Shown: positions 1 to 5,306 of the stretch, piece after piece
Position numbering within the stretch: position 1 is the first letter of the stretch
How the letters are laid out: each line of letters opens with the position of its first letter
Assembly (NCBI GenBank): GCA_028275205.1
Contig: JAPWVB010000059.1
Coordinates: 1-7,396 of the forward strand
Length of the DNA stretch: 7,396 bases
From: Candidatus Acetothermia bacterium
GTDB taxonomy: Bacteria; Bipolaricaulota; Bipolaricaulia; RBG-16-55-9; DRXL01
Reading direction: 5' to 3'
Notes under the pieces: generated by a model
Databases searched by the model: none
Told to the model about the DNA's origin: nothing
What the model saw: the letters and a program-made list of their open reading frames with translations, nothing else
Translations under genes and position numbers: made by a program

Positions 1-7
1 AGGAGGT
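1..7 (+). promoter_or_regulatory. Strong Shine-Dalgarno site of the adaptor gene
   Basis: AGGAGGT opens the window and ends 5 bases before the ATG at 13. It is a near-perfect anti-16S match and fixes the start of the adaptor gene. The promoter and any upstream gene, for example a TolC-like outer-membrane channel, lie outside the window. Confidence 0.85.
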
Positions 8-12
8 CTTCG

Positions 13-1050
13 ATGAACAGAGCTATTAAGGTGCTGGGAGGGATTGTGCTGCTCGGTGTAATCGTCACTCTTGGTTTTTACGGGTATCAGAGATTTTTCG
101 CGGCTCCAGCGCAGACGGGCGCTGCCCGCATCACCGAGCGCTCGCGGGATATCAACACCGTCGTCGTCACGCGCAAAGATCTTGCGCGAACGGTCGCGGC
201 CTTCGGCGAAGTCTTTCCTAAAGAAGAGATCGTCTTGCGCTTCAAGACCAACGGCATCGTCCAAGAGGTGTTAGTCTCCGAAGGTCAACGGGTGCAGAAA
301 GACCAAGTGCTGGCGCGCCTGAGCAACGCTCAGCAAGAGCTGCGGCTCCTCCAAGCGAAAAACGCTTATGAAGCCGCGAAGATCAGCGCGCCTCCAAACG
401 AAGTCCAGCTCAAAGAGTTGGAATACAAAATCGCTCAAGAAGAGTACGAATACACCATGCTAAAAGCTCCCTGGGATGGCGAGGTCATCGCTATCTCCGT
501 GCGTGAGGGCGATAGTGTTACCCCAGCTACAGATATTCTGATCCTGCTCAACCGCGATGAGATGTTCGTCACGGTGGACATAGACGAGGTGGATATTCGC
601 GAGATTGCGCTGGGCCAGAAAGCTCGCATCACTCTCGAGGCCTATCCCGATCTTCAGCTCCTCGCTGAGGTTAGCGAAATCGGCTATCGTGCTATTGCCA
701 AGGGGAGCACCAAGGCCGTACCGGTCACCCTCAAGCTCTTGCAGAACGATCCAAAAATGAAACCTGGTTTTTCTGCTAAAGCCGAGATCATCGTCGCTGA
801 GGTCAAAGACGCTCTGCAAGTGCCCTTGTCAGCAATCCGCACCGTAGGGGGTAAGAGTTTCGTTGGGCTTGTCAAGGGCACAGCGATTGAGCAAGTGGAA
901 GTGCGCATTGGCCTGACGACAACGGAAGCCGCGCAGATTCTCTCAGGGCTTCAAGAAGGGGATCGCGTCTTAGCGGTCAACGCGCAGACGCGCCAGAGCC
1001 AACAGCAGCGTACTGGGCCTTCAGTGCCCTTGGGATTCCCCGGCAGGTGA
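13..1050 (+). CDS. Periplasmic adaptor (HlyD/MacA-like membrane fusion protein) of an ABC exporter
   Basis: This 345-residue protein would link an inner-membrane ABC exporter to the periplasm or an outer-membrane channel. Residues 5-25 form one N-terminal membrane anchor followed by an aromatic and basic stop, with no lipobox cysteine. The domain order is typical of the family: first lipoyl half about 66-103 (GIVQEVLVSEGQRV, 81-94), a short alpha-hairpin about 104-148, second lipoyl half about 149-180 (APWDGEVIAISVREGDSV, 152-169), beta-barrel about 185-262, and a membrane-proximal domain about 265-325 (VPLSAIR, 270-276). The tail after 325 is rich in Gln, Gly and Pro and probably disordered. 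The hairpin is shorter than I would expect in a classical MacA that reaches TolC. The ATPase and permease genes follow within 7 and 12 bp, so all three are likely co-transcribed. The family call is firm. The substrate (macrolide, peptide, lipid or siderophore) cannot be read from the sequence, so no gene symbol is given. Confidence 0.93.
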   Translation: MNRAIKVLGGIVLLGVIVTLGFYGYQRFFAAPAQTGAARITERSRDINTVVVTRKDLARTVAAFGEVFPKEEIVLRFKTNGIVQEVLVSEGQRVQKDQVLARLSNAQQELRLLQAKNAYEAAKISAPPNEVQLKELEYKIAQEEYEYTMLKAPWDGEVIAISVREGDSVTPATDILILLNRDEMFVTVDIDEVDIREIALGQKARITLEAYPDLQLLAEVSEIGYRAIAKGSTKAVPVTLKLLQNDPKMKPGFSAKAEIIVAEVKDALQVPLSAIRTVGGKSFVGLVKGTAIEQVEVRIGLTTTEAAQILSGLQEGDRVLAVNAQTRQSQQQRTGPSVPLGFPGR

Positions 1051-1051
1051 G
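1045..1051 (+). promoter_or_regulatory. Shine-Dalgarno site overlapping the adaptor stop codon
   Basis: AGGTGAG overlaps the adaptor TGA stop (1048-1050) and lies 6 bases before the ATPase ATG at 1058. This arrangement suggests translational coupling of the two genes. Confidence 0.6.
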
Positions 1052-1057
1052 TTCTTC

Positions 1058-1741
1058 ATGGATCTGTTCGTGCTTGAGAGCGTCACGAAGATCTACAAGA
1101 TGGACGAGGTTGAGGTCCGCGCTCTGGACGGAGTGAGTCTGACTATCAAGGACGGGGAGTTTGTGGCGATCATGGGGCCATCGGGGTCGGGGAAATCTAC
1201 GATCATGCACTTGCTTGGTTGTTTGGATCGTCCCACGTTGGGAAAAATCTTTCTCGAAGGGCTCGATCTCTCCCAAGCGACGGACAACCAGCTTGCGGAG
1301 ATCCGCAACGCCAAGGTCGGCTTTGTCTTCCAGCAGTTCAATCTCTTACCCCGTGAGAGCGCGCTGCGCAACGTCGAGACCCCAGCGATCTACGCCCGAA
1401 TAAAGCACGCTGAGCGCTTAAGAAGAGCGAAAGCGTTGCTGGAGCGCGTGGGCTTGGGAGATCGGCTTTTTCACTTCCCGTCGCAGCTTTCCGGGGGCGA
1501 ACGCCAACGGGTCGCGATCGCGCGAGCACTCATGAACGACCCCGCTATTGTCTTGGCCGATGAGCCCACGGGGAATCTCGACACTAAGACCGGCGCAGAG
1601 ATCTTGGCTCTCTTTGAGGACTTACACAAAGAGGGGCGGACGATCGTGTTAGTCACGCACGATCGGCGCGTGGCCGAGTACGCTTCGCGGGTCATCCATA
1701 TGCAAGATGGGCGTATTGTCAAAGAAGAATCTGTACCTTGA
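1058..1741 (+). CDS. ABC exporter ATPase, MacB/LolD type
   Basis: This 227-residue cytoplasmic nucleotide-binding subunit would power the permease encoded next. All core motifs are intact: Walker A GPSGSGKST (40-48), Q-loop in FQQFNLLP (91-98), ABC signature LSGGERQ (144-150), Walker B IVLADEP with catalytic E169, D-loop GNLD (172-175) and the H-loop histidine H201. The opening (LESVTKIY), the motif GLDLSQ and the length are characteristic of the MacB/LolD/FtsE branch, which works with FtsX-fold permeases and not with classical six-helix exporters. The start at 1058 is supported by an AGGTGAG site. The gene is 7 bp after the adaptor gene and 12 bp before the permease gene. In canonical MacB this domain is fused to the permease; here it is a separate chain, a common arrangement in many bacteria. 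LolD is a less likely identity because the neighbours are an adaptor and a single MacB-like permease, with no LolC/LolE pair. Confidence 0.95.
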   Translation: MDLFVLESVTKIYKMDEVEVRALDGVSLTIKDGEFVAIMGPSGSGKSTIMHLLGCLDRPTLGKIFLEGLDLSQATDNQLAEIRNAKVGFVFQQFNLLPRESALRNVETPAIYARIKHAERLRRAKALLERVGLGDRLFHFPSQLSGGERQRVAIARALMNDPAIVLADEPTGNLDTKTGAEILALFEDLHKEGRTIVLVTHDRRVAEYASRVIHMQDGRIVKEESVP

Positions 1742-1744
1742 TGC

Positions 1745-1749
1745 GGGGA
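1745..1749 (+). promoter_or_regulatory. Ribosome binding site of the permease gene
   Basis: GGGGA lies 4 bases before the ATG at 1754, in the 12-bp gap after the ATPase stop. It supports this start. The ATG at 1741-1743, which overlaps the ATPase stop as ATGA-like sequence, is out of frame with the permease. Confidence 0.5.
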
Positions 1750-1753
1750 AGCC

Positions 1754-2965
1754 ATGAGTTTTATCGAGATGCTGCGCACAACTGTCAATAGTCTGAGTGC
1801 GCATAAGCTGCGCACGGCACTTTCGGTGTTAGGGATTCTGATCGGCGTCGCGTCGGTGATCGCGATGATCTCCGTGGGGCAAGGGGCAACGTATGATATT
1901 CGCTCGCGGGTGGAGTCGCTCGGTGCGGATCTCATTACCGTGAGTCCGGCGTTTCGAGTTGGGCGCGCCGGAGTCACTAGCACTCAAGTGGCAGAGACGT
2001 TCACTCTGGAGCTTGCTGATGAGCTGAGAAAAGCCCCTGCCGTGCGCGATGTCGTCCCCCTCATCCAGACCAACGGCACGATCAAATATCGGGATCGCAA
2101 TCTACAGACGACGCTCATGGGCGTGACTCCCGCCTACCCCGCTGTAGTGAACTATCCCGTTGCTCGTGGCCGATTCTTCTCTGAACAAGATTTGGAAAGT
2201 TACGCGAAAGTGCTCGTCCTTGGCAGCGAGATCGCGCAACAGCTCTTCCCTGACGAGGACCCTCTGGGTAAAGAAGTCGTGCTGGAGCGTGCCGGGACGC
2301 GCTTTCTGTTCACTATTATTGGGGTTATGACCAGCAAGGGGCAGCTTGGCTTCGCCCAGTACGACAACAGAATTTACATGCCGGTCACCACTGTGGCACG
2401 GCGCATTACAGGGGATCGCACGGTGAATTCTTATAATCTGCGGGTCGTCAGCACTGACCAAGTCGACGAAGCCATCGCCCAAGTCGGATTTATTCTCTCT
2501 CGCAGGATCTCAAATCCCGAAGATTATCGCGTGCGGGCCCAGCAGGAGATCATTGAGACAGTCAATCAGAATGCGATCACCATGACGTTTCTATTGGGTG
2601 GGATCGCGGGCATTGCGTTGTTAGTTGGAGGCATCGGCATTATGAATATTCTCTTGGTATCTGTGGTTGAGCGCACGCGAGAGATCGGGATTCGCAAGGC
2701 GTTGGGCGCCAAGCGCAGGGATATTCTGTGGCAATTTCTGACTGAATCTGTGTTTGTGAGCGTGCTTGGGGGAGTGATGGGGCTGCTTATGGGTATTGGG
2801 GCGGCAGCGCTGATCGCTTCTTTCAGTAGATGGCCTTTGATCATCCCCTCGTACGCTGTCATATTAGCTTTGGGGTTCTCGCTGATAGTCGGGCTCATCT
2901 TTGGTGTTTATCCGGCGATGCGGGCGGCGCGGCTCGATCCCGTTGAAGCCCTGCGCTATGAATGA
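1754..2965 (+). CDS. ABC exporter permease, MacB/FtsX fold
   Basis: This 403-residue inner-membrane subunit would transmit ATP hydrolysis to substrate movement or extrusion on the periplasmic side. The first membrane helix lies at about 21-42 after the amphipathic LRTTVNSLSAHKLRT. A large periplasmic MacB-type core domain runs from about 43 to 265, and three more helices lie at about 277-303, 330-355 and 365-387. Family signatures are ERTREIGIRKALGAKRRDIL (306-325), the cytoplasmic segment after helix 2, and the C-terminal YPAMRAARLDPVEALRYE (386-403). Length and architecture match the permease half of MacB. A MacB-like chain is expected to act as a homodimer with two ATPase chains and an adaptor hexamer; this is family knowledge and is not shown by the sequence. 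It is the last gene of the operon, and its stop lies only 2 bp from the convergent mutL stop, leaving no space for a dedicated terminator. The substrate is unknown. Confidence 0.95.
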   Translation: MSFIEMLRTTVNSLSAHKLRTALSVLGILIGVASVIAMISVGQGATYDIRSRVESLGADLITVSPAFRVGRAGVTSTQVAETFTLELADELRKAPAVRDVVPLIQTNGTIKYRDRNLQTTLMGVTPAYPAVVNYPVARGRFFSEQDLESYAKVLVLGSEIAQQLFPDEDPLGKEVVLERAGTRFLFTIIGVMTSKGQLGFAQYDNRIYMPVTTVARRITGDRTVNSYNLRVVSTDQVDEAIAQVGFILSRRISNPEDYRVRAQQEIIETVNQNAITMTFLLGGIAGIALLVGGIGIMNILLVSVVERTREIGIRKALGAKRRDILWQFLTESVFVSVLGGVMGLLMGIGAAALIASFSRWPLIIPSYAVILALGFSLIVGLIFGVYPAMRAARLDPVEALRYE

Positions 2966-2967
2966 GA

Positions 2968-4737
2968 TCACCGTCGCCCGAATTTTTTCTCTAACTCTTC
3001 GAGCGAGTACGCTAAGACTATCGGTCGCCCGTGGGGGCAGGTGTAGGGGTTCTGCGTCTGCTTGAGCTGTCTGACGAGCTCCGTCATCTCTTCGGGGCGC
3101 AAGGGCTTGTTCTTGACGACCGCGGCTTCGCAGGCGACCCGCGCGGCCAACGTCTTGGCCAATTCTTCAAGCGTTGGTTCAGATTCGTGCTCTAGCACTG
3201 CCAGCACGCGCTCGATCGTCGCTACAAACTCGCTCTTGCTCCAATCGCTCGCGAGCACCTGCGGCCAATCGCGCAGCACGAACGTCCCGCCACCAAAGTG
3301 CTCGATCCCGATCCCCAAGCGCTCCTCAAAATCTCTAAGATGCGCCGCAAGAAGCTCAGCTTTGTCTGGAGGCATCTCGAGCGTCACGGGGATCAACAAT
3401 CTCTGGCGAAGGACTTTTTGTTCTCTCAGCTGCGCGAGGAATCTCTCGTACAGAATGCGCTCATGAGCCACATGCTGGTCAATGATCTCCAGCCCAGACT
3501 CGGTCTGCACTAAGATATACGTCCCGTGAAGCTGGCCCAACACGCGCCAGACTTCGTCTGGACCGTTCGCCGTGCCGCCTGCGGCGGCACGATGAACGTC
3601 AAGCGAAGCTTGCGAAGCCTGGCCAGACTTCGTCTGGACTGTGCGCCTTGCCGCCGAAGGCGGCAAGACGAGCGGTCCAGGCGGAGCCTGGTCCAGGCGA
3701 AGGCTGGGGCCCGCAGGCGGGGGTGAGGGCCTCTCCCATCGCGGCACGGCATGAGCTGACGTGAACGCTTTGGTGATCGCTTGCTTCACCAACGCTTGGA
3801 CTTTGACGGGCTCGGCGAAGCGCACCTCAGCTTTCTGCGGATGGACGTTGACGTCCACAGCGCGCGGATCGATCTCGATGAACAGAAAGATATAAGGGTG
3901 CTGCTCCCCCTTGAGCGCGCTCTCATACGCTTGCGAGATCGCGTAATTTATCTGGGCATCTCTCACAAAGCGCCCGTTGACGAAGAGAAACTGCTCTGAG
4001 CGATCAGGGCGCACCAGCTGCGCGGGGCTCACCAGGCCACGCACGGTCAGCCCAGGGATTGTCGCGTACACGTCGAGCAGGGCGCGAGCAAGCTCAGGCG
4101 TATAAAGCTGCGCGATGGTCTGACGGAGATCATTCGTGGGGGGGAGATCAAGCACGGTCTTGCCGTCGTGTTCCAGACGGAAGTGCACCGTTGGGTATGC
4201 GAGCGCGAAGCGCTTCACCGTGCGCACGATGTGAAAGAACTCGGTCTTTGGGGATTTCAAGAACTTTCTTCGCGCGGGGACGTTGAAGAAGAGCTCGCGG
4301 ACATCAACAGTGGTCCCGCGGGCGCGCCCGGCGGCTTTCACTGTTAAGACGCGCCCGCCCTCGATCTCCACGCGGACGCCTTCGGGAGAGCCCTCGCTTT
4401 TCGTAGTAATCACTGTCTTGGAGACTTCGACGATGCTCGCAAGGGCTTCGCCGCGGAAGCCCAGGGTGCGAATCTGAAAGAGATCTTCTTCGCAAGAGAT
4501 CTTGCTTGTCGTGTGGCGCTGGATGGCGAGCAAGAGATCTTCTTGGGTCATGCCCGACCCGTCGTCAGCGACGCAGAGGCGGCGCTCGCCGCCCCCTTCG
4601 ACGGCTATTTCGATCTTCGTAGCTTCCGCGTCGAGAGCGTTTTCGATCAGCTCTTTGGCGACCGAGGCCGGGCGCTCGATGACCTCCCCAGCGGCGATCT
4701 TGTTGACGATGTGAGGGTCTAAGACCTTGACTTTCAT
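2968..4737 (-). CDS. mutL: DNA mismatch repair protein MutL, endonuclease type
   Basis: MutL couples mismatch recognition by MutS to strand processing. The 589 residues show the full family order. The N-terminal GHKL ATPase carries ENALDA (32-37), DDGSGM (58-63), TSKI (77-80), GFRGEALASI (93-102) and NVPAR (152-156). The transducer domain ends in DVNVHPQKAEV (295-305). A Pro/Ala/Gly/Ser-rich linker covers about 332-395, and the C-terminal dimerisation/endonuclease domain about 396-589. The metal-site motifs are present: DQHVAHERILYE (420-431, with Val where Ala is usual), ACEAAVVKNKP (535-545) and CPHGRP (567-572). This indicates a nicking MutL, as in Bacillus or eukaryotic PMS2, and not the E. 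coli type. The linker DNA (3546-3721) is made of short palindromes and a 76-bp-period tandem repeat, yet the frame stays open. The ATG at 4737 has a weak purine-rich site (AGAGAG) upstream and a candidate promoter in the divergent spacer. No mutS is in the window. Confidence 0.97.
   Translation of the reverse strand: MKVKVLDPHIVNKIAAGEVIERPASVAKELIENALDAEATKIEIAVEGGGERRLCVADDGSGMTQEDLLLAIQRHTTSKISCEEDLFQIRTLGFRGEALASIVEVSKTVITTKSEGSPEGVRVEIEGGRVLTVKAAGRARGTTVDVRELFFNVPARRKFLKSPKTEFFHIVRTVKRFALAYPTVHFRLEHDGKTVLDLPPTNDLRQTIAQLYTPELARALLDVYATIPGLTVRGLVSPAQLVRPDRSEQFLFVNGRFVRDAQINYAISQAYESALKGEQHPYIFLFIEIDPRAVDVNVHPQKAEVRFAEPVKVQALVKQAITKAFTSAHAVPRWERPSPPPAGPSLRLDQAPPGPLVLPPSAARRTVQTKSGQASQASLDVHRAAAGGTANGPDEVWRVLGQLHGTYILVQTESGLEIIDQHVAHERILYERFLAQLREQKVLRQRLLIPVTLEMPPDKAELLAAHLRDFEERLGIGIEHFGGGTFVLRDWPQVLASDWSKSEFVATIERVLAVLEHESEPTLEELAKTLAARVACEAAVVKNKPLRPEEMTELVRQLKQTQNPYTCPHGRPIVLAYSLEELEKKFGRR
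3547..3561. repeat. Palindrome 1: CCAGAC, loop TTC, GTCTGG
   Basis: A perfect 6-bp stem with a TTC loop. It is identical to the palindrome at 3623-3637. In mutL it encodes PDEVW (393-397). Confidence 0.9.
3571..3591. repeat. Palindrome 2: 9-bp arms CGTGCCGCC / GGCGGCACG, loop TGC
   Basis: A perfect 9-bp stem with a three-base loop. It is the partner of the palindrome 76 bp further on at 3647-3667. The arms differ by one base pair, which stays paired in both copies (3572 G with 3590 C, against 3648 T with 3666 A). Confidence 0.9.
3600..3618. repeat. Palindrome 3: CAAGC, loop GAA, GCTTG, with an overlapping alternative hairpin
   Basis: A perfect 5-bp stem with a GAA loop occupies 3600-3612. 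An overlapping alternative (GCTT, loop GCG, AAGC) occupies 3608-3618, so the two folds would compete. It sits in the third-hairpin position of the first 76-bp unit. Confidence 0.7.
3623..3637. repeat. Palindrome 4: second copy of CCAGAC, loop TTC, GTCTGG
   Basis: Identical to palindrome 1 and 76 bp from it. In mutL it is read in a different frame and encodes VQTKSG (367-372). Confidence 0.9.
3647..3667. repeat. Palindrome 5: 9-bp arms CTTGCCGCC / GGCGGCAAG, loop GAA
   Basis: A perfect 9-bp stem matching palindrome 2, except for one compensated base pair and a GAA loop instead of TGC. No T-run follows on either strand, so it does not look like an intrinsic terminator. Confidence 0.9.
3675..3721. 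repeat. Hairpin cluster: CCAGGC-GGA-GCCTGG, a decayed copy, and a GC-rich palindrome
   Basis: A perfect hairpin CCAGGC, loop GGA, GCCTGG lies at 3677-3691. The 9-mer GTCCAGGCG at 3675-3683 is repeated at 3691-3699, where a similar hairpin (3693-3707) has one mismatched pair. CCCGCAGGCGGG follows at 3710-3721. The cluster occupies the position after the second 9-bp-arm palindrome, corresponding to the third hairpin of unit 1. It shares the CCAG...CTGG arm ends of palindromes 1 and 4. Confidence 0.75.
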
Positions 4738-4756
4738 GGGCGCTCTCTGTCACAAT
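4727..4756 (+). promoter_or_regulatory. Candidate promoter for the small secreted protein gene
   Basis: TTGACT (4727-4732, 5 of 6) and CACAAT (4751-4756, 4 of 6) are separated by 18 bases. The -35 element lies inside the first mutL codons, and the -10 element shares bases with the mutL -10 candidate on the other strand. Transcription would begin near 4763, leaving a leader that contains AAAGGGG. Confidence 0.3.
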
Positions 4757-4780
4757 AGCAAAAGAGAAAGGGGCTGACAA
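4752..4780 (-). promoter_or_regulatory. Candidate sigma-70-like promoter for mutL
   Basis: Reading the minus strand, TTGTCA (4780-4775, 5 of 6 to the -35 consensus) is followed after exactly 17 bases by TATTGT (4757-4752, 4 of 6 to the -10 consensus). Transcription would begin near 4745, giving a very short leader before the mutL ATG at 4737. Spacing is ideal but the matches are moderate, so this is tentative. Confidence 0.35.
4767..4773 (+). promoter_or_regulatory. Weak ribosome binding site for the secreted protein gene
   Basis: GAAAGGGG-like purine sequence ends about 14 bases before the ATG at 4788. This is longer than the usual spacing, so initiation may be weak. No better site lies closer. 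Confidence 0.3.
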
Positions 4781-4787
4781 ATCGCTC

Positions 4788-5306
4788 ATGAGATTAAGTG
4801 TAATAGTCGGGCTTTTAGTATTGGGTGCAGAAGCTCTGGCTCAGGAGCGCGCGCCCAGTGTAGGGCTGTCTCTCAGTTGGATGGAGCTGAAAAACTTTCA
4901 GCCGGCGCTGCCGACGTTTGTGCTCTCTCAGAAAGTTTTGATATTCTCGGTGCGCGGGGAGACGCAGATCGAGCTTGGGGTAGGGCTGCGCTTGGCCGGG
5001 GGCTGGGGCTTCGCGTTTGAGGGCAGCCCTCTTGGGATCGCTCACTATGAGACGGCGCTCGCCTTGAGCTTCCCCTTTGGGCGGGCGAGCGCTTCTGTTG
5101 AGCTGGGCTCAGGGATCTTGCATCTTGTGCAAGGCGCCGAGCAAGCGTGGCGCTGGACCGGCTGGCTGGGAGCTGGCGGGCGATTTGCGATCTTCCCCCA
5201 GATATCCGTGTTCTTCGACGTAGTCCCCTTAGTGTTGTTGGACTTCAGTCAGCGGACTTTGCCGTGGGTGTGGAGCTATCGCAGCGGGGTGCTCTGGCGG
5301 TTCTAG
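4788..5306 (+). CDS. Small secreted protein, possible outer-membrane beta-barrel; function unknown
   Basis: I do not recognise this 172-residue protein by name. Residues 1-18 form a signal peptide: a basic MR start, the hydrophobic core LSVIVGLLVLGA, and an ALA cleavage site at 16-18. The mature part has no long hydrophobic helix. Instead it alternates polar and non-polar residues in likely beta-strands at about 24-31, 59-69, 71-78, 86-97, 100-108, 122-134, 136-146 and 162-172, with many Gly and aromatic residues. It ends in F172 with W170, V168 and Y164 at alternating positions, the C-terminal pattern recognised by the outer-membrane insertion machinery. A small barrel of about eight strands in the outer membrane is therefore the best guess, and this would imply a diderm cell. 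It is transcribed divergently from mutL and overlaps the convergent PIN-ATPase gene by 3 bp at the stop codons. No enzyme motif was seen. Confidence 0.75.
   Translation: MRLSVIVGLLVLGAEALAQERAPSVGLSLSWMELKNFQPALPTFVLSQKVLIFSVRGETQIELGVGLRLAGGWGFAFEGSPLGIAHYETALALSFPFGRASASVELGSGILHLVQGAEQAWRWTGWLGAGGRFAIFPQISVFFDVVPLVLLDFSQRTLPWVWSYRSGVLWRF
5303..5306. other. Shared CTAG: overlapping stop codons of two convergent genes
   Basis: The palindrome CTAG gives TAG at 5304-5306 to the + strand secreted protein gene and TAG at 5305-5303 to the minus-strand PIN-ATPase gene. Each stop therefore uses three of the same four base pairs, and there is no room between the genes for a terminator. Confidence 0.95.

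Larger units (their letters stand above)
3546..3721. repeat. Array of short palindromes in the mutL linker, with a 76-bp tandem repeat
   Basis: About 175 bp inside mutL (residues about 340-398) consists mostly of inverted repeats with three-base loops. Two units start at 3546 and 3622, exactly 76 bp apart. Their first 18 bases, GCCAGACTTCGTCTGGAC, are identical, and over 3547-3595 versus 3623-3671 I count 41 of 49 matching positions. Each unit carries a 15-bp palindrome, a 21-bp palindrome with 9-bp arms, and then a third hairpin. The flanking MutL domains show nothing similar. Because the region falls in the poorly conserved linker, the protein can tolerate it. It may be a palindromic mobile or expanding element comparable in concept to Rickettsia palindromic elements, or a local duplication under hairpin-driven slippage. 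Which of these is correct is not decided by this sequence alone. Confidence 0.85.

Noticed and set aside
460..819. Long antisense frame over the adaptor gene (119 codons), and similar frames opposite the ATPase, permease and PIN-ATPase genes
   Set aside because: They have no recognisable domains or ribosome binding sites. They are explained by codon bias in the GC-rich genes on the opposite strand, whose products are clearly recognised.
2347..2357. GGCTTCGCC, a small TTC-loop inverted repeat in the permease gene resembling those in mutL
   Set aside because: The stem is only 3 bp, which is expected by chance in GC-rich coding DNA. The same short string occurs elsewhere (for example near 4446) without any array structure.
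3647..3667. Intrinsic terminator
   Set aside because: The 9-bp GC-rich stem has only a three-base loop, no T-run follows on either strand, and it lies in the middle of mutL.
3546..3721. CRISPR array
   Set aside because: Only two 76-bp units, with repeat and spacer-like parts both palindromic, lie inside an intact gene. There is no series of equal repeats with unique spacers and no cas gene.
3546..3721. Frameshifted or broken mutL
   Set aside because: The out-of-frame repeat period raised this possibility, but the frame continues without a stop into a complete C-terminal endonuclease domain with all its motifs.
3526..3752. Open frames of 66-80 codons on both strands across the mutL linker
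   Set aside because: They exist only because the palindromic GC-rich array lacks stop codons in several frames. They have no ribosome binding site or recognisable protein, and the MutL frame runs intact through the region.
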